This document shows positions 8,875 through 18,060 of a stretch of DNA of 64,000 nt, piece by piece. Location: the NCBI RefSeq assembly GCF_024218795.1, contig NZ_CP100400.1:372001-436000 (forward strand), in the 5' to 3' direction. The first letter of the stretch is position 1. Each line of letters begins with the position of its first letter. The DNA comes from Halorussus aquaticus (GTDB lineage: Archaea > Halobacteriota > Halobacteria > Halobacteriales > Haladaptataceae). The position numbers and the translations under genes are program-made. The notes below the pieces were generated by a model. It worked only from the letters and a program-made list of their open reading frames with translations. It ran no database searches and was not told where the DNA came from.

Positions 8875-10308
8875 ATGGCAGACGGAGTAACCACGGAAGA
8901 GCGCGTGACCGTCTCGCAAGTGATGGACCGAATCCCCGTCGGTCGGTTCCACCGTCGCTTGCTGGCGATTTGCGGGAGCGCGTGGGCGTTCGACGGCATG
9001 GAGGTCATCATCATCAGCTTCACGCTCCCGGTCCTCATCTCCGCGTGGGGACTCTCGGGGCTGAGCGCCGGACTGCTGGGGAGCGCGAGCCTGATGGGGA
9101 TGATAGCCGGTAACTGGGCGTGGGGCTGGTACGCCGACGAACACGGCCGGAAGGACGCCTTCCAGTGGACGGTCCTGACCTACTCGCTGTTCGCCGGGTT
9201 GACCGCGTTCGCAACCGGGTTCTACTCCGGGTTCGCGCTGCGGTTCCTGACCGGCGTCGGTCTCGGCGGCGCGCTCGCGGTGGACACGTCCTACCTCTCG
9301 GAACACCTGCCGACCGAGCGACGCGGGCGCTATCTCGTCTACCTCGACGCGTTCTGGCCGCTCGGCAACGTCCTCGCGGTCGTGCTGTCGTGGCTGTTCC
9401 TCTCGGCGCTCTCGACCGGCGGGACCGTCGCGGTCCCCGTCCTCGGCGCTGTCGCCGGGTGGCGACTCCTGTTCGCCAGCGCGGCGTTCCCGGCCCTGCT
9501 CGTGTTCGTCATCCGGAGCCAACTCCGGGAGACGCCCTACTACCTCGCCCAGACGGGCGACGTCGAGGGCGCGAACGACCGCATCCGGGCCATCGCCGAG
9601 GAGAACGGCGAGGAGTTCACTCCCATCACGGCCGAGTCGGTCGAGACCGGCGACTCGGCGGGTTACGCTCGCCTCTTCGAGACCGACCTCCGCAAGCGCA
9701 CGGTGATGATAGCCGCGGCGTGGTTCGCGGTCAACTTCGGCTACTACGGCGTGTTCATCTGGCTGCCGGACACGGTCGGGGCCGCGGGCGTGGTCGAGAG
9801 CTTCTCGGTCGGCGGAGCGACGATAGAGGGTCTCTACGTCTACTTCCTGCTCATCGGACTGGTCCAGTTCCCCGGCTACTTCAGCGCGGCCTACCTCGTG
9901 GAGAAGATTGGCCGGAAGCCGACGCTCGGCGGCTATCTCGTCCTGTCCGGGATATTTACCTTCGTCTTCGCGGCGTCGATGCCGGGCGTGTCGCTGTTCG
10001 GTGCCGGTTTCTCGGGGTTCTGGCCGTTCTTCGGCGGCCTGCTCGCGGCGAGTTTCTTCACGCTCGGCGCGTGGGGGGCAATCTACGCCTACACGCCGGA
10101 ACTGTTCCCGACCGAAGTCCGGGGCACCGGAAACGGGTTCGCGGGCGGCGTCGGCAAAATCGGCGCTGTCGTCGGCCCGATTCTGGCGGGCGCGCTGGTC
10201 GAGGTCGGCTACCTCGCGGCGCTCGCGCCCCTCGCGGTCGCGTTCGTCCTCGGCGGACTGGTCGTCCTCGCGTTCGGCCGCGAGACGATGGGCGAACCGC
10301 TGTTCTGA
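8875..10308 (+). CDS. MFS transporter of the sugar/organic acid (SV2/NaiP-like) type
   Basis: A 477-residue major facilitator with twelve predicted membrane helices. The inter-helix 2-3 motif is WGWYADEHGRKDAF and the equivalent between helices 8 and 9 is EKIGRKPTLGG. The N-terminal FDGMEVIIISFTLPVL resembles aromatic-acid and niacin carriers related to SV2. A TATA-like CTCTTTAAGT lies near 8828, leaving a short 5' leader before ATG 8875. The substrate cannot be told from sequence; neighbours (S8e, AI-2E permease) do not help. Confidence 0.82.
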   Translation: MADGVTTEERVTVSQVMDRIPVGRFHRRLLAICGSAWAFDGMEVIIISFTLPVLISAWGLSGLSAGLLGSASLMGMIAGNWAWGWYADEHGRKDAFQWTVLTYSLFAGLTAFATGFYSGFALRFLTGVGLGGALAVDTSYLSEHLPTERRGRYLVYLDAFWPLGNVLAVVLSWLFLSALSTGGTVAVPVLGAVAGWRLLFASAAFPALLVFVIRSQLRETPYYLAQTGDVEGANDRIRAIAEENGEEFTPITAESVETGDSAGYARLFETDLRKRTVMIAAAWFAVNFGYYGVFIWLPDTVGAAGVVESFSVGGATIEGLYVYFLLIGLVQFPGYFSAAYLVEKIGRKPTLGGYLVLSGIFTFVFAASMPGVSLFGAGFSGFWPFFGGLLAASFFTLGAWGAIYAYTPELFPTEVRGTGNGFAGGVGKIGAVVGPILAGALVEVGYLAALAPLAVAFVLGGLVVLAFGRETMGEPLF

Positions 10309-10365
10309 AGCGGGGACTCCGCCCGGCCCCCGAGCGACTTACGTCTGGGCACCTAACGTCCGGGT

Positions 10366-11637
10366 ATGAGCTGGGTACGAGAGTTCTCGTTCGACCGCGA
10401 GCGACTCGCGTGGTGGCTGGTCGCCGTCGGGTTAGCGCTCGCGTTGGGGTACGTCGTCGCCTCGTTCCTCGGGACCTTCCTGCTCGGCCTGTTCGTCTAC
10501 TACGCGACCCGGCCGATGTACCGGCGACTGCTCGACCGGATGCACCAACCGACGCTGGCCGCTATCACGGCGCTGTTCGGACTGGCGCTGCCCGGTCTCG
10601 TCCTGCTCGGATACACCGTGGTCGTCAGCGTCCGCGAACTGAGTTCGCTGGCGGGCGTCGGCTTCGAGGAACTCGAAGGCGTCCTCGGGACCCAGATGAA
10701 CCTGTCGCAACTGCTGGACCCCCAGCAACTGCTCGCGCTCCTGCAGACGACCCCCCGGCAACTGCAGGCGGACCTCCAGCAGTTCGCCGCCCAGCGCGGG
10801 GCCGAGACGGTCCGCGAGATTCTCGGCTCGGTGTTCACCGTGCTCGGCGTCCTCGCCAGTACCGCGCTCGGCATCGTCATCACGCTCGTGGTCGCGTTCT
10901 ACCTGCTCCGGGACGACTACCGACTCGCGTCGTGGTTCCGCACGGAGGTCGCGGGCGAAGACAGTCCGACGGTCGCGTTCGCACAGGCGGTGGACGACGA
11001 CCTCGAAACCGTCTACTTCGGCAACATCCTGACCGCGTTCGTCATCGCAATTCTGGCCGCGGTCGTCTACAACCTGCTCGACGTGGTGGCCCCGGCCGTG
11101 ATATCCGTGCCCTCGCCGACGCTGCTGGGGTTGCTCACCGGACTCGCCAGTCTCATCCCGGTCGTCGGGATGAAACTGGTGTACGTCCCGCTCGGAATCG
11201 TGTTGGCCGCGGTGGCCGCGCTCAGCGACCCGGCCCTCCTGTGGTTCCCGGTGGTGTTCCTCCTCGCGGCGTTCGTCGTCGTGGACACGATTCCGGAACT
11301 CCTCCTGCGTCCGTACGTCTCCGGCAGGGACCTCCACACCGGTCTCGTCATGCTGGCCTACGTCCTCGGTCCGGTGCTGTTCGGCTGGTACGGTCTCTTC
11401 CTCGGTCCGCTACTCCTCGTGCTGCTCGTCCACTTCGTGCAGGTCATCGTGCCGGAACTCGTCGAGAGCGACGAGTTCGCGGTCCGGGACGACCGGTCCG
11501 GCGCGGCCGACGAGGCGTCGGCGCGACTGCGCGTCCGCCCTCCCGTGGCGGCGTTCGCCCGCCGCGAGCGCACCCCCGACGGCGGGTCGAGTCCGCGCCG
11601 CGCCGCCGGCGGTTCGGACGACGGGGCGAACGAGTAG
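10366..11637 (+). CDS. AI-2E family (PerM-like) permease
   Basis: A 423-residue membrane protein of the AI-2E transporter family (PF01594). It has N-terminal helices (about 18-85), a cytoplasmic helical section around residues 90-155 (LSQLLDPQQLLALLQ), and a C-terminal membrane block containing SLIPVVGMKLVYVPLG and the conserved VSGRDLHTGLVMLAYVLGPVLFGWYG. The family exports small molecules or exchanges ions; one member was proposed to export autoinducer-2, and others are Na+/H+ antiporters. The tail of about 60 residues is charged and disordered. Confidence 0.82.
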   Translation: MSWVREFSFDRERLAWWLVAVGLALALGYVVASFLGTFLLGLFVYYATRPMYRRLLDRMHQPTLAAITALFGLALPGLVLLGYTVVVSVRELSSLAGVGFEELEGVLGTQMNLSQLLDPQQLLALLQTTPRQLQADLQQFAAQRGAETVREILGSVFTVLGVLASTALGIVITLVVAFYLLRDDYRLASWFRTEVAGEDSPTVAFAQAVDDDLETVYFGNILTAFVIAILAAVVYNLLDVVAPAVISVPSPTLLGLLTGLASLIPVVGMKLVYVPLGIVLAAVAALSDPALLWFPVVFLLAAFVVVDTIPELLLRPYVSGRDLHTGLVMLAYVLGPVLFGWYGLFLGPLLLVLLVHFVQVIVPELVESDEFAVRDDRSGAADEASARLRVRPPVAAFARRERTPDGGSSPRRAAGGSDDGANE

Positions 11638-11649
11638 TCCGGACCCGGG

Positions 11650-13083
11650 CTACTCGCGTTTCTCGAAGACGGGCGTCCCGGGGTTCCCGGTGTCTTCGTA
11701 CCCCCGCCGCCGGAGGGCGAACAGGACCTCGCTGAGCGCGCACTTCCCGTCCAGAATCGGGTCGCCGCTCTCCGTGAACGCGGCGGTCGCCCGGTTCAGG
11801 TCGTCGAGCGCGACTCGGCCGCCGTCGTCCGCCGCCTCGGCCAGCGCGTCCCCGACGATTTCGTCGTTGCGGTCCGGTTCGTAGGCTTCCACCTTTCTGG
11901 CGACGCGCTCGGCCGCGTCGCCGTGGGTGCGCCGCCCCGACCGCTCCGGGTCCCGAATCTCCGCGACGTACTCCAGCATCCGCCTGCTCTCGGCGACCGC
12001 CTCGTCCCAGTTCTCGACCGCCCGGACCGCGATGGCGGGCAGTTCCTCGATGGTCCCGGCCAACTCGTAGTCCCGCGGGATGGCGTCGTAAATCCACGGC
12101 TGGTTTCGCGCTATCAGGACCTGTCCGCTCCCGGCCTGCTCGAACCACGTCCGAGCGAGCGTCTCGTACTCGGTCGCCGAGACGCAGAGGTCGCCGCGCC
12201 GGAGCGCGGCCTCGAACTCTTCGCGGGACGCCTTCGGGTAGGCCTCGACCCACGGCAGGTCGGCGTACTCGTCGGGAATCGCGCTCATGCTCGTCATCAG
12301 CGTACGAATGCCGAACCTGTCGTGGAGCGTCTCGGCTATCTCCATCACCGTCCCGACCTGCTTCTTGTCCCAGATGGACCCCGCGACGTGGAGGTACTCG
12401 GGGTCGTCAGCGTACTCGGCGTCGAACTGCGAGAAGTCGATGGGGCTGCCGGTCAGGACCGCGTCGTCCAGCGCCCGGTCGACCACCGACTCCTGCATGA
12501 ACTCGTGGCCGAACTCACGCATGCCCTCCACGTCGATGGCGGCCTTGAACCACATCCCGTCGCTCAGGACCGCGTCGGCGATTTCGGTCTCGCGCTGGAA
12601 CTCGTTTCGCCATCCGGTGTTCGCGTACTTGAACGGGAGTTGCAGGTCGTGGACGTTCGCGACGATATCGACCGGGGACGGGTGGCCGACCCGGTGGCCG
12701 TCGAGCGCGAGCAGCCACTTGTAGAGGTCCGCCCGTCCCCTGCGAAGTTGGTCCACGACCACGTCCACGTAGCCCAGTTGGTCGTAGGTCGCCGCCGCGA
12801 GCGCCTCCAGTTGGCCCTCGCTGTAGCCCGACTCCGTGAAGGCGTTCCGGTGTCGGCGTCCGTGCATGAACGGTTCGGCCTCGACGAGCGTCACGCGCTC
12901 GCGGTCGGCCAGTACGTACTCTCGGTCGTAGTCGGCCACCTCGGGCGGCGCGAGCAACCAGTAGACGTGGAGAGTCGGGTCGATGTCGAGCCATTGCTCG
13001 ACCCAGACCACCGCGTCGTTGAGGGTGCCGTTGGCCGTCGCGTCGTCGGGCCGGTAGAGTTCGGGAACGATGAGTATGCGCAT
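11650..13083 (-). CDS. Glycosyltransferase-like protein, copy 1 of a paralogous pair
   Basis: A 477-residue protein with the N-terminal MRILIVPELYRPDDATANGT and a C-terminal half containing SIWDKKQVGTVMEIAETLHDRFGIRT and EFEAALRRGDLCVSATEYETLARTWFEQAGSGQ, the layout of a GT-B family 1-like glycosyltransferase (nucleotide-sugar half, acidic ExFG-like segment). The donor and acceptor are unknown. The start is ATG 13083, aligned with the first codon of its paralogue at 17850; five extra upstream codons are possible. The first 223 bp are about 89 percent identical to copy 2, while the rest is clearly more diverged at protein level. Confidence 0.65.
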   Translation of the reverse strand: MRILIVPELYRPDDATANGTLNDAVVWVEQWLDIDPTLHVYWLLAPPEVADYDREYVLADRERVTLVEAEPFMHGRRHRNAFTESGYSEGQLEALAAATYDQLGYVDVVVDQLRRGRADLYKWLLALDGHRVGHPSPVDIVANVHDLQLPFKYANTGWRNEFQRETEIADAVLSDGMWFKAAIDVEGMREFGHEFMQESVVDRALDDAVLTGSPIDFSQFDAEYADDPEYLHVAGSIWDKKQVGTVMEIAETLHDRFGIRTLMTSMSAIPDEYADLPWVEAYPKASREEFEAALRRGDLCVSATEYETLARTWFEQAGSGQVLIARNQPWIYDAIPRDYELAGTIEELPAIAVRAVENWDEAVAESRRMLEYVAEIRDPERSGRRTHGDAAERVARKVEAYEPDRNDEIVGDALAEAADDGGRVALDDLNRATAAFTESGDPILDGKCALSEVLFALRRRGYEDTGNPGTPVFEKRE

Positions 13084-13165
13084 CCGAGTGACACGCAAAA
13101 CGGGAGATTCCGCCTTGAATCTACGTCCGGGGTCGGTTCGACACGCTCCGCGCTCTGACCCGCTT

Positions 13166-14377
13166 CTATCGAAACGCGTACACCGTCCCCGCTCGACTCC
13201 CGGCGAACACGCTGTCGCCCGCGGGAGCCAGCGCGTCGGCGTCCGCGTCGGTCTCGACGGTCCACCGCTCCGTTCCCGAGTCGGCGTCGAGCGCGGTCAC
13301 GCCGGGCGTTCCGCGGTTGCCGCCACCGACCAGCAGGGAGTCGCCCGCTCCGAACGCGCCCGACGGCCACCGCGAGAGCCGGGTAGACCACCGGACCGAC
13401 CCGGTTCGGGCGTCGAGCGCGCGGACGACGCCGACTTCCCGAACGTCGTCGTAGGTGAATCCCGGCGCGAAGACGGTGTCGCCGCTGGCGGCGGGCGCGA
13501 GCGCGTTCATCTCGACCTTCTGTTGCCACCGCTCCTCGCCGGTGTCGGGGTCGAAGGCGTACAACCGGCCAGAATTAATTTCGTGTGGACCGTCCGAACC
13601 GTCGGGGACCACGACGACGTCGCCGACTCGAACCGGAGCGAGACCGAACGAGGGGCCGCGACTCCGCCACGCGACGCGGGGTCGGTCGCGGGTGAGTTCC
13701 CCGAGCAGCGACCGGGATTCGAGCGCGACCGGCGGACCGGGTTGGCCGACGTACGCCCGGCCGTCCGCCAGCGCGACGGCGTGGTTCCCGAGTCCGTTCG
13801 GGAACCGCCAGCGAACGTCTCCGTCGTCGGCAGACAGCGCGAGGACCGCACCGTGCGTGCCGACGAAGAGCCACCCGTCCGCCGGGAGGAGGTGATAGCA
13901 CCGTTCGAGTCCCCTGTCGAGGGACCACTCGACGCTCCCGTCGGTCGCGTCGAGCGCTCTGACGCTACTGCTGTCGTCGTAGTCGTTCGCGGCGAAGACC
14001 GTACCGTCGCGGACCGCGACGGTCATCGCGTCTCGGCCGTGTCGCCAGCGCTCGCTCCCCGTCGCGGCGTCGAGGGCGACCACTTCCTCGTCGCTGCCGA
14101 CGAATACCGTCTCGTCGGCGACCGCCAGCGACCGGACTTCGGTGCCGACGGTCGCGGTCCACGCGGTGGTCGGCGATTCGGTCGGCGGTGTCGCGTCCGA
14201 GGCGTAGGCCGCGTTCTTCGGACCGAACCGACGGGTCGGCCACGTCCCGGGGTCCGGGTCCCACGGGTCCGGCAACCGCCGCCCCGGCAGTGCGCTCCCG
14301 GCGGCGGTCCCTGTGAGTCCGCCGCCGACGCCCAGACCGACCCCCTTCAGGTAGTCGCGCCGACCGAGTCCGTCCAT
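13166..14377 (-). CDS. Tat-exported PQQ-like beta-propeller protein
   Basis: A 403-residue protein with a twin-arginine signal (GRRDYLKGVGLGVGGG) and then repeated propeller blades of the type V-x-A-L-D-A-x-T-G-x-x-R-W (for example VVALDAATGSERW, VRALDATDGSVEW, LYAFDPDTGEERW, VRALDARTGSVRW, VTALDADSGTERW). This is the PQQ-binding-like repeat shared by BamB and quinoprotein dehydrogenases. No dehydrogenase catalytic residues are obvious, so it is more likely a structural or assembly propeller on the outer face of the membrane. Start ATG 14377; a GTG one codon upstream is possible. It lies between the two glycosyltransferase paralogues. Confidence 0.82.
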   Translation of the reverse strand: MDGLGRRDYLKGVGLGVGGGLTGTAAGSALPGRRLPDPWDPDPGTWPTRRFGPKNAAYASDATPPTESPTTAWTATVGTEVRSLAVADETVFVGSDEEVVALDAATGSERWRHGRDAMTVAVRDGTVFAANDYDDSSSVRALDATDGSVEWSLDRGLERCYHLLPADGWLFVGTHGAVLALSADDGDVRWRFPNGLGNHAVALADGRAYVGQPGPPVALESRSLLGELTRDRPRVAWRSRGPSFGLAPVRVGDVVVVPDGSDGPHEINSGRLYAFDPDTGEERWQQKVEMNALAPAASGDTVFAPGFTYDDVREVGVVRALDARTGSVRWSTRLSRWPSGAFGAGDSLLVGGGNRGTPGVTALDADSGTERWTVETDADADALAPAGDSVFAGSRAGTVYAFR

Positions 14378-14496
14378 CACTCGCAGTGTGGCGTCGGGTG
14401 CTGATAAGTGCTCTGTCAGAATCTTCCACGGCGTTGGAGGCCGGTCGCGCTCCGGGCTACAACAACCGATTTACCACGTCGAAGCGTACCCCCGCC

Positions 14497-15219
14497 ATGC
14501 GACCTGCCATACAACTCTACACGCTTCGAGAGTTGGACGAACCGCTCCCCGACCTCCTCCGGCGCGTCGGCGACACCGCGTTCGAGGGCGTCGAGTTCGC
14601 GGGACTCGGCGACTCGGACCCCGACGAGATTCGGACCGCTCTGGACGACGCCGGACTCGACGCCGCCGCGGCCCACGTCGGCGTCGAGGCCCTCGAATCC
14701 GACCTCGGCGGCGTGGTCGAGAGTTACGAGTCGCTGGACTGCGACCGCGTCGTCGTGCCGTATCTGGACGAGACCCAGTTCGCCAGCGAGGCGGCCGTCA
14801 CCGACACCGCCCGCAGACTCGAAACGCTCGCGGGCCGACTGGACGAGCGCGGCGTCGCGCTGGGCTACCACAACCACGACCACGAGTTCGCGGCCCTCGA
14901 CGGCCGGTCGGCCTTCGACCTGCTCGCCGACGAGACTGACTTCGACCTCGAACTCGACGTGGGGTGGGCGACCGCCGCGGGCCGCGACCCCATCGACCTG
15001 CTCGGGCACCTCCGCGGGCGGGTCCCGCTGGTCCACCTCAAGGACGTGGCCGACGACCGCCCGGTCGAGTTGGGCGAAGGTGACGTGGACGTGGAGGCCT
15101 GCGTCCGCGCCGCGCGCGAGGCCGGGACCGAGTGGCTGGTCTACGAACACGACGACCCCGACGACCCCGAGGCGTCGCTGGCGCACGGCGCGGAGACGCT
15201 CTCGGACCTGCTACGGTGA
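14497..15219 (+). CDS. Sugar phosphate isomerase/epimerase (TIM-barrel, IolE/xylose isomerase-like)
   Basis: A 240-residue AP-endonuclease-family TIM barrel. It starts MRPAIQLYTLRELDEPL. Candidate metal and sugar contacts are YHNHDHEF (residues about 126-133), LELDVGWA (about 151-158), VHLKD (about 181-185) and VYEHDD near the C-terminus. These are the usual motifs of IolE-like isomerases and 2-keto-myo-inositol dehydratases. The exact sugar is not readable. Start ATG 14497. It is followed 66 bp downstream by an amine-oxidase-type flavoprotein on the same strand. Confidence 0.8.
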   Translation: MRPAIQLYTLRELDEPLPDLLRRVGDTAFEGVEFAGLGDSDPDEIRTALDDAGLDAAAAHVGVEALESDLGGVVESYESLDCDRVVVPYLDETQFASEAAVTDTARRLETLAGRLDERGVALGYHNHDHEFAALDGRSAFDLLADETDFDLELDVGWATAAGRDPIDLLGHLRGRVPLVHLKDVADDRPVELGEGDVDVEACVRAAREAGTEWLVYEHDDPDDPEASLAHGAETLSDLLR

Positions 15220-15285
15220 ACTCGCCAGCGAGGGTCGTTTCGAACCTTCAGCAGTTACTTTGCCGTTCGCTCCGAACCGTGGCCC

Positions 15286-16425
15286 ATGAGTCGCTACGAC
15301 GCCATCGTCCTCGGAGTCGGTGGAATGGGAAGCGCGGCGACCTACCACCTCGCGCGCCGCGGTCTCGACGTGTTGGGGCTGGAGCGGTACGACGTCCCTC
15401 ACGACATGGGGTCGTCGCACGGCGTCACCCGAATCATTCGGAAACCCCAGTACGAACACCCGGCGTACGTTCCGCTCGTCCGGCGGGCTTACGACCAGTG
15501 GCGTGACTTGGAGGAACGCACGGGCCGCGACCTCCTGTACGTCACCGGTGGCATCGACGCCGGACCGCCCGACAGCAGGGTGTTCAGCGGTTCCCTGCGG
15601 TCCTGCGAAGAGCACGACATCGACCACGAGGTGCTGTCGGCGAGCGAGGTCAACGAGCGGTTCCCCGGTTACGACCTGCCCGACGACCACCGCGCAGTGT
15701 ACCAACCCGACGGCGGTTTCGTAGTTCCGGAACAGTGCATCACCGCCCACGTCGAGGCCGCCCAAGACGAAGGCGCGGAAATCCGAGCGCGAGAGGCCGT
15801 CGCGGGCTTCAGCCCGCTGTCCGACGGCGGCGTCCGCGTGACCACTCCGAAGGACACGTACGAGGCCGACCGCCTCGTCGTGACGGCGGGCGCGTGGGCG
15901 CGGAAGTTCCTGCCCGAACTCGCCGACGTCACGGTCCCGGAGCGACAGGTGCTGGCGTGGCTCCGACCGACCGCGCCCGCGAAGTTCGACGCAGAGAACT
16001 TCCCCGTGTTCGTCCACGCGACCGAGGACGGCCACTACTACGGGTTCCCGAGACACGACGTCCCGGGATTCAAGTTCGGGAAGTTCAACCACTTCGGGGA
16101 GACCGTCGACCCCGACGAGATGGACCGCGAACCGCGGCCGGAGGACGAGCAACTGCTCAGAGCGTACGCCGAACGCTGCTTCCCCGACGGAGCGGGACCG
16201 ACGATGCGACTCGCGACCTGCATGTTCACGAACACGCCGGACGAGCACTTCATCCTCGACACGCTCCCGGACCGCCCGCAGATTACGGTGGGCGCGGGGT
16301 TCTCCGGCCACGGGTTCAAGTTCGCCAGCGCGATCGGCGACGTCCTCGCGGACTTGGCGGTCGACGGGGAGACCGACCGCGACATCGGCCGGTTTCGACT
16401 CGACCGGTTCGACGGCATCGCGTGA
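15286..16425 (+). CDS. solA: FAD-dependent amine oxidase, monomeric sarcosine oxidase/N-methyltryptophan oxidase type
   Basis: A 379-residue flavoprotein. The dinucleotide-binding motif VLGVGGMGSA opens the protein, followed by the ERYDVPHDMGSSHGVTRIIR segment typical of monomeric sarcosine oxidase and N-methyl-L-tryptophan oxidase. C312 in TCMFTNTPDEHF sits where these enzymes attach FAD covalently. GAGFSGHGFKFAS closes the FAD site. The expected reaction is oxidative demethylation of a secondary or tertiary amino acid giving formaldehyde and H2O2; the true substrate is unknown. It follows the isomerase gene and converges on glycosyltransferase copy 2 (12-bp gap). Confidence 0.83.
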   Translation: MSRYDAIVLGVGGMGSAATYHLARRGLDVLGLERYDVPHDMGSSHGVTRIIRKPQYEHPAYVPLVRRAYDQWRDLEERTGRDLLYVTGGIDAGPPDSRVFSGSLRSCEEHDIDHEVLSASEVNERFPGYDLPDDHRAVYQPDGGFVVPEQCITAHVEAAQDEGAEIRAREAVAGFSPLSDGGVRVTTPKDTYEADRLVVTAGAWARKFLPELADVTVPERQVLAWLRPTAPAKFDAENFPVFVHATEDGHYYGFPRHDVPGFKFGKFNHFGETVDPDEMDREPRPEDEQLLRAYAERCFPDGAGPTMRLATCMFTNTPDEHFILDTLPDRPQITVGAGFSGHGFKFASAIGDVLADLAVDGETDRDIGRFRLDRFDGIA

Positions 16426-16437
16426 CTCGGGGACCCG

Positions 16438-17850
16438 TCACCGGCCCGACCGGACGAACACTGGCGTCCCCGGGTTGCCAGCGTCCTCGTAGCCGAGCGA
16501 CCGCAGAGCGTACACGAGGTCGGTGACGGTCGGGGCGGCGTCCGACCCCGTGCGCGCTCGGACGCGTCCGCCGAGTTCGTCCAGCGGAATCTCGCCGTCG
16601 AACGCGGAGATGCTCGATTCGACCGCGTCCCGGATATCGCCGTCGTCGAACGCCGAAATCCGCCGCTCCACGCGCTCGATTAGGTCGCGGTAGGTCCGCT
16701 GGCCGCATCGCTCCGGGCCGCGTACCTCCCGGACGCGCTCGACCATCCGTCGGTTCTCGGCGACCGCCTCGTCCCAGTTCTCGACCGCTCGGACCGCGAG
16801 GGCTTCGAGGCTGTGCAGGCTACCCGCGAGGCGGTAGTCCTCGGGCACGCAGTCGTAGGCCCACGGTTCGTCGCGAACGACCAGCACCTGTCCGCTGGCG
16901 GCCTGCTCGAAGGGCGTCCGTGGCATCGTCTCGTGGTCCGAGGCGCAGACGGCGAGGTCGCCGCGCCGGAGCGCGGTCTCGTATCGTTCGCGGGAACACT
17001 CCGGGGAGGCGTCCACGAACTCGCGGTCGGCCATCCCCTCGGGAATCGGGTCCATGTTCGTCATCAGCGTGCGGATCCCGAACTCCTCGTGGAGGGTCTC
17101 GGCGGCGTCGAGCACCACGTCCAGATTCTTCTTGCCCCACCCGGACCCCGCGACGTGGAGTCGCTCGGGGGTGTCGGCGTACGACTCCTCGAAGTCGTCG
17201 AAGTCGAGCGGACTCCCGGTCTCCAGCGCGTCGTCCAGCACGTCGTCCAAGAACTCATCGTCGAGGACGGCGGTCCCGTACTCTCGCATGCGCTCGGCGT
17301 CCACCCCGGCCTTGAACCAGAGTCCGTCGGCGTAGGTCGCGGCCGACAACTCGACTTTCGTCGGGGCGTCGTCGGGCATCTCCAGGCCGTGGCGCTTGAA
17401 CGGGAGGCGCAGGTCGTGGACGTAGCCGACGATTTCCGTCGGGCGCACCTCGGCCGCCGGACCGCCGCCGAGTCGGTGGAGCCACTTCGAGAGGTCGTAC
17501 CGGCCCGTCACCTGCTGGTCGATAGCCGCGTCCACGTAGCCCGAAGCGTCGAAAATCGCCTCCTCGATCGCCCGGAACTGGGCCTCGGTGTACCCCGTCT
17601 CGGAGAAGGCGTCCTCGTGTTCGTGGCCGTGCATGAACGGTTCGGCCTCGACGAGGGTCACGCGCTCGCGGTCGGCCAGTACGTACTCTCGGTCGTAGTT
17701 CGCGGTCTCCGGGGGTGCGAGTAGCCAGTAGACGTGGAGAGTCGGGTCGATGTCGAGCCACTGCTCGACCAACGCTACGGCGTCGTTGAGCGTGCCGTTG
17801 GCGGTGGCGTCGTCGGGCCGGTAGAGTTCGGGGACGAAGAGGACGCGCAT
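16438..17850 (-). CDS. Glycosyltransferase-like protein, copy 2 of a paralogous pair
   Basis: A 470-residue paralogue of the product of 11650-13083. Shared blocks include the first 20 residues (MRVLFVPELYRPDDATANGT), LDIDPTLHVYWLLAPPE, YDREYVLADRERVTL, the central LHVAGSGWGKKN and the C-terminal GYEDAGNPGTPVF. The EX7E-like region is RYETALRRGDLAVCASDHETMPRTPFEQAASGQ. Start ATG 17850. The two copies have the same orientation about 4.8 kb apart. The presence of two copies suggests related acceptors or donors in surface glycan synthesis, which is inference. Confidence 0.65.
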   Translation of the reverse strand: MRVLFVPELYRPDDATANGTLNDAVALVEQWLDIDPTLHVYWLLAPPETANYDREYVLADRERVTLVEAEPFMHGHEHEDAFSETGYTEAQFRAIEEAIFDASGYVDAAIDQQVTGRYDLSKWLHRLGGGPAAEVRPTEIVGYVHDLRLPFKRHGLEMPDDAPTKVELSAATYADGLWFKAGVDAERMREYGTAVLDDEFLDDVLDDALETGSPLDFDDFEESYADTPERLHVAGSGWGKKNLDVVLDAAETLHEEFGIRTLMTNMDPIPEGMADREFVDASPECSRERYETALRRGDLAVCASDHETMPRTPFEQAASGQVLVVRDEPWAYDCVPEDYRLAGSLHSLEALAVRAVENWDEAVAENRRMVERVREVRGPERCGQRTYRDLIERVERRISAFDDGDIRDAVESSISAFDGEIPLDELGGRVRARTGSDAAPTVTDLVYALRSLGYEDAGNPGTPVFVRSGR

Positions 17851-17984
17851 TCGTTCCGCACCGACCGACGACGGAAGCTGTCTTTACCGTGACGGCCGGA
17901 CCGACTGCGACGCCCGTATCAACTTTCGGTAACGACATCTCCGTAAACAGTTCTGCTGACGACAGGTATTTCAGTAACGACGTG

Positions 17985-17996
17985 TGATTTAAAACA
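17985..17996 (+). promoter_or_regulatory. Candidate dnaG promoter
   Basis: The string GTGATTTAAAAC holds an AT-rich TATA-like core in otherwise GC-rich DNA. Transcription from about 18020 would give a leader of roughly 40 nt, which includes the small hairpin CCCC-TCA-CCGGGG near 18037-18048, before ATG 18061. Confidence 0.4.
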
Positions 17997-18060
17997 TCCA
18001 TGGCCGCGCCGCTCATGGACACATCACCATCCAGCCCCTCACCGGGGCAGTTCACCACTC

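Noticed and set aside
9120..11735. 871-codon open frame over the MFS and permease genes
   Set aside because: Runs in another frame through two clear membrane-protein genes; its product is Arg/Pro/Gly-rich with no homology pattern.
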